From Saccharomonospora cyanea NA-134 (GTDB lineage Bacteria > Actinomycetota > Actinomycetes > Mycobacteriales > Pseudonocardiaceae): a stretch of 64,000 bases of DNA. Positions 40,557 to 48,415 of the stretch are shown one piece after another (position 1 is the stretch's first letter; each line of letters opens with the position of its first letter). A program made the translations under genes and the position numbers. The notes under the pieces are model-generated. The model saw only the letters and a program-made list of their open reading frames with translations, ran no database searches and was not told the origin of the DNA. The DNA is taken from positions 1 through 64,000 of the forward strand of contig NZ_CM001440.1 of assembly GCF_000244975.1 (NCBI RefSeq), read 5' to 3'.

Positions 40557-41198
40557 TCAGTCGTCCACGAGACCGGCGTGGTAGGCGTAGCGCACGGCGT
40601 CGGCGCGGTTCCGCGCGCCGATCTTGGCGAACGCGTTGTTGATGTGGGTCTTCACGGTGGTCTGGGCGATGTGGAGTCTGCGAGCGATGTCGCGGTTGGA
40701 CAGACCGGCGCCGATGAGTGCGAGCACTTCCCGTTCCCTCGCCGTCAGAGCCTCCGGACTCACGTCGGGCCGGGGCCGCTGTGTCAGGGCTGCCACCAGT
40801 CGATGTGACACGTCGGCGGTGAAGGTGGCCTGCCCGGCGACCACGGCCCTCAGGGCGGCGTGGATCTCGACACGGCCCGCGTCCTTCGTCAGGTATCCGC
40901 GCGCTCCCGCGGTGAGTGCCGCGCGGATGGAGTCGTCGTCGGAGTAGGTGGTCAGCACGAGCACAGCCACCCCGGGATGCCTGGAGCGCACCTCCCTGGT
41001 CGTGGCGACCCCGTCGAGAACCGGCATGCGCAGATCCATGAGGACCACGTCGCATGCCTTGCGCCCGAGCACGTCGAGCACTCCTCGTCCGTCGGCGGCC
41101 TGTCCGACCACGGTGACGTCGTCCATGAGCTCCAGCAACGCGACCAACCCCTCGCGCACGAGCTGCTGGTCGTCGGCGACGACGACGCGGATGCTCAT
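40557..41198 (-). CDS. NarL/LuxR-type response regulator
   Basis: A 213-residue two-component regulator. The receiver domain has the acidic pocket DD (9-10), phospho-acceptor Asp55 (VVLMDLRMP) and Lys in GYLTKDAG near 105. The C-terminal LuxR helix-turn-helix (about 148-205) contains LTAREREVLALIGAGLSNRD and TVKTHINNAFAKIGARNRA. ATG 41198 overlaps the stop of the sensor kinase (ATGA). The signal and target genes are unknown; autoregulation of the MerR-kinase-regulator operon is plausible. Confidence 0.95.
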   Translation of the reverse strand: MSIRVVVADDQQLVREGLVALLELMDDVTVVGQAADGRGVLDVLGRKACDVVLMDLRMPVLDGVATTREVRSRHPGVAVLVLTTYSDDDSIRAALTAGARGYLTKDAGRVEIHAALRAVVAGQATFTADVSHRLVAALTQRPRPDVSPEALTAREREVLALIGAGLSNRDIARRLHIAQTTVKTHINNAFAKIGARNRADAVRYAYHAGLVDD

Positions 41199-42370
41199 CC
41201 GGGTTCGACCTCCAGCGCGGGTTCGTCGGCGAGCCGGGCGGGGACGACGGCGGTGACCGACCAACCGTCGCCGTCGGGACCTGCCGTCAACGTTCCGCCG
41301 CAGAGGGCGAGCCGTTCGGCCATGCCGGTGAGGCCGAAACCGGTCCCGGTGCCGCGCGTGGGCGTGTTCCCCGCCGGGTTGCGCACCACCACCCGGACGG
41401 CCGTGTCGGTGTGGTCGAGGGTGACCGTGATCGGTGTTCCCCGCGCGTGCTTCGCGGCGTTGGTCAGGGCTTCGCGAACGGCGCCGAGCAGGGCCACCGT
41501 CGCGGCGGACGGTACCGGTCGCGGTGGTCCGGACCGGCGCAGGGTCGCGGGCACGCCGTGGTCACGACCGAAGCCGTCGACGAGCTCGGCGATCGCGTCG
41601 GGGAGGGCGGGCACGTCACGGCGCAACGCCGACACCGCCTCCCGTGCCTCGGTGAGCCCGTCGGTGGCGAGTTTGCGACACCGGCGTACCCGATCCAGCG
41701 CCGACGCCGGGTCCCTGCCCGCCTCCAACTCCGCCTCGGCGACCTCCAACTGGACGCGCAGGGCACCCAGGGAGTGGGCGAGGACGTCGTGGATCTCCCG
41801 TGCGATGCGCGTACGTTCGTCCAGCGCCGCCGCGCGGGCGTGTTCGCTGCGCGCCAGGCGGGTCTGTTCCAGAAGCAGTGCCGTCTGGTGGGCGCGAAGC
41901 TGGTACTGCCTGCGGTTGATCCCGATCAACAGCATCACCACCACGACGAGCGCCGTGGACACGAGCGTGCCGACGTCTGCGCCCACGAGCAGCCCCGACA
42001 CCGTGGCGATGGCGAGGTTGGTCCCGCCCACCGCCACTATCGTGCGCGTCGCGGGTGCCGGGTGGGAGGCGTAGACCCCGAGGGCCATCGCCGACACCAC
42101 GAACACGGCCAGCTCACCCGTCACCAGCGCCACCGACGCGAGCAGTGAGCCCACTGCCAGGGAACTCGCCGCCGTGCGGGGTAGACGCGGAGACAGCACG
42201 ACGAACGCCAGCCAGCACGCGAACGCGCCGACGAGCGCCGCCCCCACCCAGAAAGGTGGCCCGGCCAGCAGGATCTCCGCCAGCGCCCACCCGAACAGCA
42301 GCAGCGTCAGCCCCTCCGCGACCCACCACGACCGCCCGTGGTGGTCCATGAAGTTCGACGGCGCCACCAC
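41195..42370 (-). CDS. Sensor histidine kinase, HisKA_3 (NarX/DesK-like) family
   Basis: A 391-residue membrane kinase. The N-terminal sensor part has about five to six hydrophobic segments (residues 20-165) with no large extracellular domain, so it may sense membrane state or a lipophilic signal. The phospho-acceptor His is in AREIHDVLAHSLG near residue 195. The HATPase domain has VREALTNAAKHARG near 290 and GTGFGLTGMAERL near 345. GTG 42370 is chosen over the upstream GTG 42400: GAGGGAG ends 7 bases before it, and it begins 1 base after the MerR stop. Confidence 0.92.
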   Translation of the reverse strand: MVAPSNFMDHHGRSWWVAEGLTLLLFGWALAEILLAGPPFWVGAALVGAFACWLAFVVLSPRLPRTAASSLAVGSLLASVALVTGELAVFVVSAMALGVYASHPAPATRTIVAVGGTNLAIATVSGLLVGADVGTLVSTALVVVVMLLIGINRRQYQLRAHQTALLLEQTRLARSEHARAAALDERTRIAREIHDVLAHSLGALRVQLEVAEAELEAGRDPASALDRVRRCRKLATDGLTEAREAVSALRRDVPALPDAIAELVDGFGRDHGVPATLRRSGPPRPVPSAATVALLGAVREALTNAAKHARGTPITVTLDHTDTAVRVVVRNPAGNTPTRGTGTGFGLTGMAERLALCGGTLTAGPDGDGWSVTAVVPARLADEPALEVEPG

Positions 42371-42371
42371 T

Positions 42372-43157
42372 TCAGTGCTCCCTCGCCGGGGTCCGCCCAC
42401 GTTCGGCCGTGCCGGTCACGCTCCCGCCGTCACCTTGCTCGCCGGCGTCGTCCCTCGCCTCGGACAGGTAGGTGTGCAGCAGCGCGGACGCTTCGAGCAG
42501 CGCCGTGGCCCTGCGGTTCACCTCGTCGGTGCGGGTGGCCACAGCCGCGAGCAACGCCTCCGTACTTCCGGTCTGCCGCAGCGCGTCGAGCACGGGACCG
42601 ATCCGGGGCAACGGGTACCGCACCTGGCGCAGCATGTGGATCATCTGCGCTTCACGCACGTCGGTGGGGGAGAACACCCGGTACCGCGTGCCCTTCTCGC
42701 GGCGGGGCTTCAGGAGACCCTCGGTCTCCCACACGCGCAGAGCGGAGGTGCGTACGCCGAGGTGACGCGCCACGTCACCGATACGCAGGTCGGTGTGCGG
42801 GGGAGGTGCGGCGTCCTGCCGCGCGACAGCCTCCAGCGCCTCGGCCATCTCCTTCAGCGAGCGGCGTGTCTCGTGCAGGTCGGCGTGGACGGCGTCCAGC
42901 AACGCCAGCACGAGGTTCCGGTCACCGGCGTTGGCCGCGGCCATGAGCTCCTGCGCGGCCTGTGGGCCGGCACCCACCACGAGCGCGCGGTAGGTCAGCA
43001 GCGCGTCCCTGTGGCGCTGGGAGAACACCCGGTAGCCCGTCGGGGTGCGTGGGGCCGGAGGCAGGATGCCCGCGTCGGCGTAGTTGCGGATCTGCTGTGT
43101 CGAGACACCGGCGGCGCGGGCGAGGTCCACCGGCCGCAGCGCTCGCTGTCCCACCAT
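42372..43157 (-). CDS. MerR family regulator with two MerR-type DNA-binding domains
   Basis: A 261-residue regulator with two separate MerR winged-helix domains: residues about 6-70 (RPVDLARAAGVSTQQIRNYA and PPAPRTPTGYRVFSQRH) and about 122-190 (RIGDVARHLGVRTSALRVWE and KPRREKGTRYRVFSPTDVRE). They are joined by a helical segment; a short helical tail follows the second. Most MerR proteins have one such domain and dimerise; two in one chain would give a different binding geometry. It is co-transcribed with the kinase and response regulator, 1 base apart. Confidence 0.88.
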   Translation of the reverse strand: MVGQRALRPVDLARAAGVSTQQIRNYADAGILPPAPRTPTGYRVFSQRHRDALLTYRALVVGAGPQAAQELMAAANAGDRNLVLALLDAVHADLHETRRSLKEMAEALEAVARQDAAPPPHTDLRIGDVARHLGVRTSALRVWETEGLLKPRREKGTRYRVFSPTDVREAQMIHMLRQVRYPLPRIGPVLDALRQTGSTEALLAAVATRTDEVNRRATALLEASALLHTYLSEARDDAGEQGDGGSVTGTAERGRTPAREH

Positions 43158-43315
43158 CCCGTTCCCCCTCGCCCCGTCCGCAAGCCGAGCACCGGAGAAA
43201 GTATCAACAGAAGTTCAATGCCGGACCTGAAGGCGCGGGGACGCCGGGAGGCGGGGCGGTCGTTCCGCCGCGTGAACGGTGTCCGTATTCGTCGGCCGAT
43301 GGGCGCGAAAGCCGG

Positions 43316-43432
43316 CTAAAGCACGTTGATCAATACGGTCAGCAGTATCGAGAGCAGCAACGAAAGCGCGATCATCCACAGGCATCCGAGGCGTCCACCG
43401 AGCACTCTGACCTCGGTGTTTCCGAAGCGCAT
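43316..43432 (-). CDS. Very small membrane protein
   Basis: A 38-residue protein: a basic N terminus (MRFGNTEVRVLGGRLGCLW), then one hydrophobic segment (MIALSLLLSILLTVLINVL). The GCL-x-M-I-x-S-x-LLS-x-LLT-x-L-x-N pattern is shared by many small actinobacterial membrane proteins that are usually left unnamed; this match is from memory. No strong ribosome-binding site is visible. It is divergent from the WGxxGxxG-type gene. Confidence 0.5.
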   Translation of the reverse strand: MRFGNTEVRVLGGRLGCLWMIALSLLLSILLTVLINVL

Positions 43433-43568
43433 GGCCCCGGTGTTGCCGAGCCCGTCCTTCGGGAAACATTTCCGCGCGAACTGCCGCCTTCCTGTTTGAA
43501 GCCTCCGTCCGGTGCTATGGACCACGGTGAAGGAAAGAGACCGACGCGGAGAAACGAAGGTGCAGGCC

Positions 43569-43823
43569 ATGCGTACTCGGCGAACGGTGGCCGCGGCCGC
43601 GGCCGCGCTGCTCGTTCCACTGGCCGGAGGGGCGTTCGCCCATGCCGACACCGGGCGGGAGGGCACTCTCGCCCAGCAGCAGCAACAGCAGGAGGAGGTC
43701 GACACCGACAGCGACTGGGAGTGGATCGGCATTTTCGGTCTGCTCGGCCTGCTCGGCCTCGTCCCCCGCAGGCGCACCACGGAGCGCACCGCCCACGAGC
43801 CGGGCCGGGGAGCTCGCCCCTAG
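43569..43823 (+). CDS. Small exported WGxxGxxG-like protein
   Basis: An 84-residue protein with a signal peptide (about residues 1-25, RTRRTVAAAAAALLVPLAGG then AHA as a likely cleavage site). A short glutamine-rich stretch (six Gln) and acidic residues precede DWEWIGIFGLLGLLGLVPRR, a variant of the WGxxGxxGxxG pattern of small secreted actinobacterial proteins. The basic residues after it recall a sorting tail. Function unknown. ATG 43569 is favoured because the signal peptide then starts correctly. Confidence 0.65.
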   Translation: MRTRRTVAAAAAALLVPLAGGAFAHADTGREGTLAQQQQQQEEVDTDSDWEWIGIFGLLGLLGLVPRRRTTERTAHEPGRGARP

Positions 43824-43892
43824 GCACGTGAGAACGATCTGACACCCAGCGGCCACGGTTGCGCCGTTCACGTCTGGTTCACTGTGCGAGTT

Positions 43893-44435
43893 ATGCGCAC
43901 AAGCCTTGTCGTGATCGGTTCGGCCGTGGCCGCGTTCGTGGTCGGTTGCGCCCAGCCGCAGTCGGAGAGTCAGCCGGAAGCCGAGGAGCGATCCCCGAGC
44001 ACAGCAACAGCGTCCTCGTCGGTGGTGTTGCCGCCGGAGCCCGAGCCGGAGAACGAGGGGGAGTGTCCCTACCTCGACACCGAGTTCGTGGCCCAGACCA
44101 ACGGCCAGCGGGTCGGCAGTGTCAGGACGTCGGTGGACGAGCCGCACCCGACGTGTTTCTTCTACCGCCCCGACGGTGATGTCCAGCTCACCGTGCGGGT
44201 GTACGTGGGGGAGGAGGACGTGGCGAGGGCGTTGGTCGACGCCGCCGCCCCCGTGGCGACGTCGAACCCCACCTCGCAACCCACCGGCTGGGAGGGGGGC
44301 TACGAATCACGTGACGACGGCGCGGTCTACGCCGTCTCGAAAGGGGGAAACGCCGTCATCGTGACCACCAATCAGCAACAGAGCGTGAAGGCGCGCACGG
44401 TGGTGACCGAGGCCATCACCAGGCTCGGGATCTGA
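43893..44435 (+). CDS. DUF2020-type lipoprotein
   Basis: A 180-residue exported lipoprotein. The signal peptide ends in the lipobox FVVGCAQP (Cys near residue 19), followed by a Ser/Glu/Pro-rich linker and a folded domain of about 115 residues with two cysteines (CPYLD and TCFFYRPDG) likely to form a disulfide; the arrangement matches DUF2020. It is anchored outside the membrane; role unknown. ATG 43893 gives a standard signal peptide; GTG 43884 would add three residues. Confidence 0.82.
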   Translation: MRTSLVVIGSAVAAFVVGCAQPQSESQPEAEERSPSTATASSSVVLPPEPEPENEGECPYLDTEFVAQTNGQRVGSVRTSVDEPHPTCFFYRPDGDVQLTVRVYVGEEDVARALVDAAAPVATSNPTSQPTGWEGGYESRDDGAVYAVSKGGNAVIVTTNQQQSVKARTVVTEAITRLGI

Positions 44436-44616
44436 GAGTGACGGCAGGACACCGCTGCGTGCAGCCCAATTTGATCTTGTATTAGGGTTACGCGCACGCG
44501 CAGGCACACCAAGAAAGGCAAGTCCCTACCGGGTTACCGGCTACACGGGAGCGTGCCGAAGCCGCGATGCGGCCCTGCGACCGAATCGTGGAATCAGACT
44601 GTGAAGGATGAGATCC

Positions 44617-45060
44617 GTGGCTGACACCCTCAAGGAAATCCTGCTCGACCCCAGCCGTCGCCCGACCGTGGTGACCGACCTCCAGACCCTGATCGACGAG
44701 GAGGTCGCGGCCAAGGGCGGTTTCTCGGGCACCGCCATCAAGACCGGCTACGCGGCCGTCAAGAAGATCAAGCCGGGCATCATCGGCGCTGCGGTGGAGA
44801 GCCTGCTGGACGAGTTCGTCGCCGCCCTCGAGCCGATCTACGCCGACTTCAAGGCGAGCGGCGCGAGCGACTTCGGTTCGTACCTGCCCACCCGGCCGGA
44901 CGCCGCCGACGCGCTGTTGTCGGTGACCGACGCCCGCGCTGAGAAGAGCGACCGCGACAGCATCAAGAAGGTCTACAGCAAGCTGCGCCCGAAGGGTAAG
45001 GAGAACGTCGAGGAGGCTCTGCCGCGCCTCGGCAAGCTGATCGACAAGCACGCCGCCTGA
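44617..45060 (+). CDS. DUF6918-like conserved actinobacterial protein
   Basis: A 147-residue, mainly helical soluble protein with no signal peptide (ADTLKEILLDPSRRPTVV at the start, YAAVKKIKPGIIGAAVESLL near 45, and a basic tail KVYSKLRPKGKENVEEALP). Homologues of unknown function are common in actinobacteria. GTG 44617 is preferred because AAGGA (44604-44608) lies 8 bases upstream; ATG 44608 has no room for a ribosome-binding site. A strong terminator follows. It converges with cwsA. Confidence 0.8.
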   Translation: MADTLKEILLDPSRRPTVVTDLQTLIDEEVAAKGGFSGTAIKTGYAAVKKIKPGIIGAAVESLLDEFVAALEPIYADFKASGASDFGSYLPTRPDAADALLSVTDARAEKSDRDSIKKVYSKLRPKGKENVEEALPRLGKLIDKHAA

Positions 45061-45079
45061 TCGGCCACGGCGTAACGAC

Positions 45080-45118
45080 TCGACCCCCGGGGCAGCGCGA
45101 GCTGTCTTCGGGGGTCGA
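45080..45118. terminator. Bidirectional terminator between convergent genes
   Basis: TCGACCCCCG (45080-45089) pairs perfectly with CGGGGGTCGA (45109-45118) around a 19-base loop, between the convergent DUF6918-like and CwsA genes. No T tract follows, so the strength is uncertain, but position and symmetry support the call. Confidence 0.7.
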
Positions 45119-45143
45119 ATCGTGTGGCCGGCCGCACGGCGCG

Positions 45144-45818
45144 TCAGCTCTTGGTCGGCTTGCCCGTCTGCGTGGCCTTCGTCTTGCTCGAAGTCGGCTT
45201 CTGCTCGGACGCCGACTCCTGGGTCGGGACCTTCGCGGACTCGGAGGCCGCGGGCGTGCTGGGCGGGGTGGGGCTGTCGGTGCTGCGCGGTGGCACCGGT
45301 GCGATGGCCGGTTCCTCCCGCTGTGACCGCATCGCGTAGGTGGCGGCACCGGCCAGAGCCGCCAGCCCCAGCAGCCAGGGCCACCTGCGCGTCTTGCGCT
45401 TGCCCACTCCGTGCTTGGACACGGCCTTCGCCTCCGAGATGGCGGCCTTGAACTCCTTCTTCGCCGCGCGGAAGTCGCGTTTGGCCTTGCGGCGCGAATG
45501 ACCCGCCGCCTTCGCGGCCTTGATGGCTGCCTTCCTGGCCTTGCGGCCCGGTGCGCGCAGCTCCTCCCGCCGCACCTCGGCGATGGCGCGGGCGTCCTTC
45601 GCGCTGCGCATGGCTTCCTTCCGGGTCTGTGCGGCTCTGCGAGCAAGCTCCTTGCGGGCGACCTCGGTGCTTTCGCTCAACCGCTGTTCCGCGACCTGCG
45701 CGGCCTGCGCCGCCACGTCGGCGCTCGCCCTCCCGATCTCGAGGGCGCGTTCCCGGAACGTGCGCGCGCCGGTGCTGGCTTCGCCTAATGCCTGGGTGGT
45801 TCGACCCTTCTGTCCCAT
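45144..45818 (-). CDS. cwsA: CwsA-like cell-wall synthesis protein
   Basis: A 224-residue protein with a long, highly basic, alanine-rich helical cytoplasmic part (about residues 1-145, many Lys/Arg), one membrane segment (about 150-168, WLLGLAALAGAATYAM) and a Ser/Thr/Pro/Lys-rich outer tail. Position divergent to ppiA and near crgA is that of mycobacterial cwsA (Rv0008c), whose product interacts with CrgA and Wag31 in division and polar growth. Sequence is poorly conserved in this family, so the name rests mostly on synteny and topology. The chain is longer than the mycobacterial form (about 145). Confidence 0.75.
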   Translation of the reverse strand: MGQKGRTTQALGEASTGARTFRERALEIGRASADVAAQAAQVAEQRLSESTEVARKELARRAAQTRKEAMRSAKDARAIAEVRREELRAPGRKARKAAIKAAKAAGHSRRKAKRDFRAAKKEFKAAISEAKAVSKHGVGKRKTRRWPWLLGLAALAGAATYAMRSQREEPAIAPVPPRSTDSPTPPSTPAASESAKVPTQESASEQKPTSSKTKATQTGKPTKS

Positions 45819-45909
45819 CGGCCTCACCTCGTCATTCGTTGGTCCGTGTGGCTCGTGCGCCTGCAGCTCATCCTGCCCCTTTCCCGCCGATCGCGCCGTG
45901 GATGGCACG

Positions 45910-46467
45910 ATGAATCGCGTGACTGACAGCAACGCAACCCCCAGTGGCGGGAAGATCAAGGCCACTCTGCACACCAACCGAGGCGACATCCACCTGGTAC
46001 TTTTCCCGGACCACGCGCCGAAGACGGTCGCGAACTTCACCGGTCTGGCCGAAGGCACGAAGGAGTACACCCAGCCGAACGCCAGGGGTGAGAAGTCCGG
46101 TCCGTTCTACGACGGCAGCATCTTCCACCGGGTGATCGACGGCTTCATGATCCAGGGCGGGGACCCCACGGGCACCGGCCGTGGCGGCCCGGGCTACAAG
46201 TTCGGCGACGAGTTCCACCCCGAGCTCCAGTTCAACCGGCCGTATCTGCTGGCCATGGCGAACGCGGGCCCGGCCACGAACGGATCGCAGTTCTTCATCA
46301 CCGTGGCTCCCACGCCGCACCTGAACTTCAAGCACACGATCTTCGGTGAGGTGGCCGACCAGGAGTCGCGCGACGTCGTCGACGCCATCGCCCGCACCGC
46401 CACCGGCCCGGCCGACAAGCCGCTGGAGGACGTCGTCATCGAGCGCGTCACCGTCGAACGCGGCTGA
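45910..46467 (+). CDS. ppiA: Peptidyl-prolyl cis-trans isomerase, cyclophilin type
   Basis: Cytoplasmic cyclophilin (185 residues) that speeds proline isomerisation. Core motifs are present: TLHTNRGDIHLVLFPDHAPK near 20, FHRVIDGFMIQGGDPTGTGRGGPGYKF near 80 (active-site Arg and Gln), LAMANAGPATNGSQFFITV near 120 and HLNFKHTIFGEV near 145. It lacks a signal peptide, like mycobacterial PpiA. ATG 45910 is used; GTG 45919 is an alternative. It is the first of the conserved ppiA-rhomboid pair, divergent from cwsA. Confidence 0.95.
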   Translation: MNRVTDSNATPSGGKIKATLHTNRGDIHLVLFPDHAPKTVANFTGLAEGTKEYTQPNARGEKSGPFYDGSIFHRVIDGFMIQGGDPTGTGRGGPGYKFGDEFHPELQFNRPYLLAMANAGPATNGSQFFITVAPTPHLNFKHTIFGEVADQESRDVVDAIARTATGPADKPLEDVVIERVTVERG

Positions 46468-46586
46468 AAGGTGCCCGGCACCAGGTAGGTTGGTGGTGGG
46501 CCACGCGCTCCTCGGCCGTGTGCGCGTGGTGACCGACCATGTCGTGGACGGACGCCGACCGTGAGCGCAGGAGTGTCGACAGCACT

Positions 46587-47540
46587 GTGACCGAGCCCCC
46601 CACCCCCCCGCCGTACGGTCAGCCACCGCAGCAGGCGGCTCTGCCGGGCTGCTGGTGGCATCCGGCAAGGCAGACCGGCCTGCGCTGTGTGCGCTGTGAC
46701 CGGCCCGCGTGTCCCGACTGTCTGCGTGAGGCGTCGGTCGGGTACCAGTGCATCGACTGCGTGACCTCGGCGCAGCAACACCATCGCGCCCGGTCGGCGG
46801 CCTACCGCAGGGCCGGTCTCGGTTCACGCACCGTGGCGGGGGCGAGGGTTCCACAACGGGTCGTGGTCGTTCCGCTGTTGATCGCGGTCAACGTGATCGT
46901 CTATGCGCTCACGGTCTTCCAGGCACGCGACGTGATGAGCAACCACAACTCGCCCGTCTTCAACGACGGAGTGCTGTGGCCGGAGGTCGTCGTCCTGTTC
47001 GACGAGTGGTGGCGGCTGCTCACCTCCGGCTTCCTGCACTACGGCCTCCTTCACCTGGCCATGAACATGCTGGCCCTGTGGGTGCTCGGCCGGGACCTGG
47101 AGATGTTGCTCGGCCGGGTCCGGTTCCTGGCCGTCTACTTCCTGTCGATGTTCGCGGGCGGGGCGGCCGTGTTCGTGTTCGGTGATCCCGCGACCGGGAC
47201 GGCGGGCGCCTCGGGCGCGATCTACGGGCTGATGGGGGCGATCCTCGTCGCGGTGCTGCGCCTGCGGCTGAATCCCACGACGGCGATCGGGATCATCGTG
47301 CTGAACGTGATCATCAGCGTGTCGATCCCGAACATCTCGCTGCTCGGGCACCTCGGCGGCCTGGTCGCCGGTGCCGTGGCGATGGTGGCGATGGTGTACG
47401 CGCCGGAGAAGAACCGGGCCGCCTACCAGGCGGGAGCTCTGGCGATCGTGGCGGTGGCGCTCGTCGGGCTCGTCGTCTACCGCGACGCCCAGCTCGCCGA
47501 CCAGGTGTGTGGGGCCTACCCGGCGTTGTGCGGGGCCTGA
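46587..47540 (+). CDS. Rhomboid family intramembrane serine protease with N-terminal zinc-binding motif
   Basis: A 317-residue membrane protease. Six to seven helices follow a short N-terminal part in which CWWHP, CVRCDRPACPDC and CIDC form a B-box-like zinc site (about residues 20-60). The rhomboid core has the oxyanion Asn in HLAMNMLALW, the nucleophile Ser209 in GTAGASGAIYG and the partner His255 in LLGHLGGLVAG. GTG 46587 gives the family-typical start; ATG 46539 upstream is possible. The zinc module suggests regulated or targeted substrate selection. Its last 25 bases overlap the converging PH-like gene tail to tail. Confidence 0.93.
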   Translation: MTEPPTPPPYGQPPQQAALPGCWWHPARQTGLRCVRCDRPACPDCLREASVGYQCIDCVTSAQQHHRARSAAYRRAGLGSRTVAGARVPQRVVVVPLLIAVNVIVYALTVFQARDVMSNHNSPVFNDGVLWPEVVVLFDEWWRLLTSGFLHYGLLHLAMNMLALWVLGRDLEMLLGRVRFLAVYFLSMFAGGAAVFVFGDPATGTAGASGAIYGLMGAILVAVLRLRLNPTTAIGIIVLNVIISVSIPNISLLGHLGGLVAGAVAMVAMVYAPEKNRAAYQAGALAIVAVALVGLVVYRDAQLADQVCGAYPALCGA

Positions 47541-47959
47541 CGCAGCCGCAGGAGCTCGTCGTACACGTCCCGCGGATCGGTGCCGAGTTCCACCCACCCG
47601 AGTACGGTGAGCCGGTCGTCGGCGTCGAATTCGACGGTCTCGGCGTCCCGGCCGTACCGCTTGGTCGTGGCGAGGCGCACGGTGACCTCGGACCACGGGA
47701 GCGATCGGGTGCCGCCGAGGGTGCGCAGGCGCACGCCGTGGCTGTCTGCGGCGAGACGGGGACGCACCACGGTCCCGTGCAGTGACAGGGCTGCGAACGC
47801 GGCCGTCACCACGCCGAGCAGTAGTGTGCCCGGTCGGTCGCCGGAGAGGGCGGTCCAGGCGAGCGCGCCGGCCGCCGCCACTGTGAGAGCCCAGCCGACA
47901 CCGACGAGTCCGGGCTTCGGAGCCCAGCCTCGTACCGAGTTATCCACAGAGTTATCCAC
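47516..47959 (-). CDS. PH-domain-like membrane protein (Rv0010c-type)
   Basis: A 147-residue protein with two hydrophobic segments (about residues 17-37 and 44-62) followed by a bacterial PH-like domain (LRTLGGTRSLPWSEVTVRL onward). Position between ppiA/rhomboid and crgA is that of mycobacterial Rv0010c; function unknown. GTG 47959 is used as start; the first codons (VDNSVDNS) are formed by two DnaA-box sequences, so a later start such as GTG 47947 is also possible. Confidence 0.85.
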   Translation of the reverse strand: MDNSVDNSVRGWAPKPGLVGVGWALTVAAAGALAWTALSGDRPGTLLLGVVTAAFAALSLHGTVVRPRLAADSHGVRLRTLGGTRSLPWSEVTVRLATTKRYGRDAETVEFDADDRLTVLGWVELGTDPRDVYDELLRLRQAPHNAG

Positions 47960-47960
47960 A
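47940..47960 (+). promoter_or_regulatory. Two DnaA boxes at the start of the PH-like gene
   Basis: TTATCCACA at 47940-47948 and at 47952-47960, same orientation, 12 bases apart, covering the start codon of the PH-like gene. The arrangement mirrors the phased boxes of oriC, 45 kb away, and could place this gene and its neighbour crgA under DnaA control, or titrate DnaA. Binding is inferred. Confidence 0.6.
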
Positions 47961-47994
47961 GTGGGGATGAATTACATCTCTGTGTTTCGCCTGG

Positions 47995-48261
47995 TCAACG
48001 CCACCGCATGGTCATCAGCAGGCCGGTGATCATGAGGGCGAAGCCGATCGCGAAGTTCCAGGCGTCGAGCTCGGCCATGAAGTCGATCTTGTGGCCCGCG
48101 AGGTAGTTGACGACGAGCCACGCGAGGCCGAGCAGCATCAACCCGAACATCACGACCTTGTAGACCGGATGCGAAGGGCCCGCCGCGCGGACCTTGACCG
48201 GTGTGCGGCGATTCGTCGGCGGCGTGTACGCCGTCTTCTTGCGAACCTTGGACTTGGGCAT
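47995..48261 (-). CDS. crgA: Cell division protein CrgA
   Basis: An 88-residue two-helix membrane protein. It starts MPKSKVRKKTAYTPP (conserved basic start), has membrane segments at about 36-54 (VVMFGLMLLGLAWLVVNYL) and 67-86, joined by the short loop AGHKIDFMAELDAWN. CrgA coordinates FtsZ/FtsI and CwsA at the septum in actinobacteria. Neighbourhood is that of mycobacterial Rv0011c. Confidence 0.95.
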   Translation of the reverse strand: MPKSKVRKKTAYTPPTNRRTPVKVRAAGPSHPVYKVVMFGLMLLGLAWLVVNYLAGHKIDFMAELDAWNFAIGFALMITGLLMTMRWR

Positions 48262-48415
48262 CGGAGTCCTCGCGTGCTGTGGGGCAAAATGATCGGCAGT
48301 GCGCAACTGCCACTTTCTCAACACGTTAACGTAATCGGGCAGGCGTCAGAACCGGGGAGCGAGCGCCGGTCAGCAGATTGTGATGACCTTGCGCACTCGC
48401 GCGAGAGGAGCCCGC

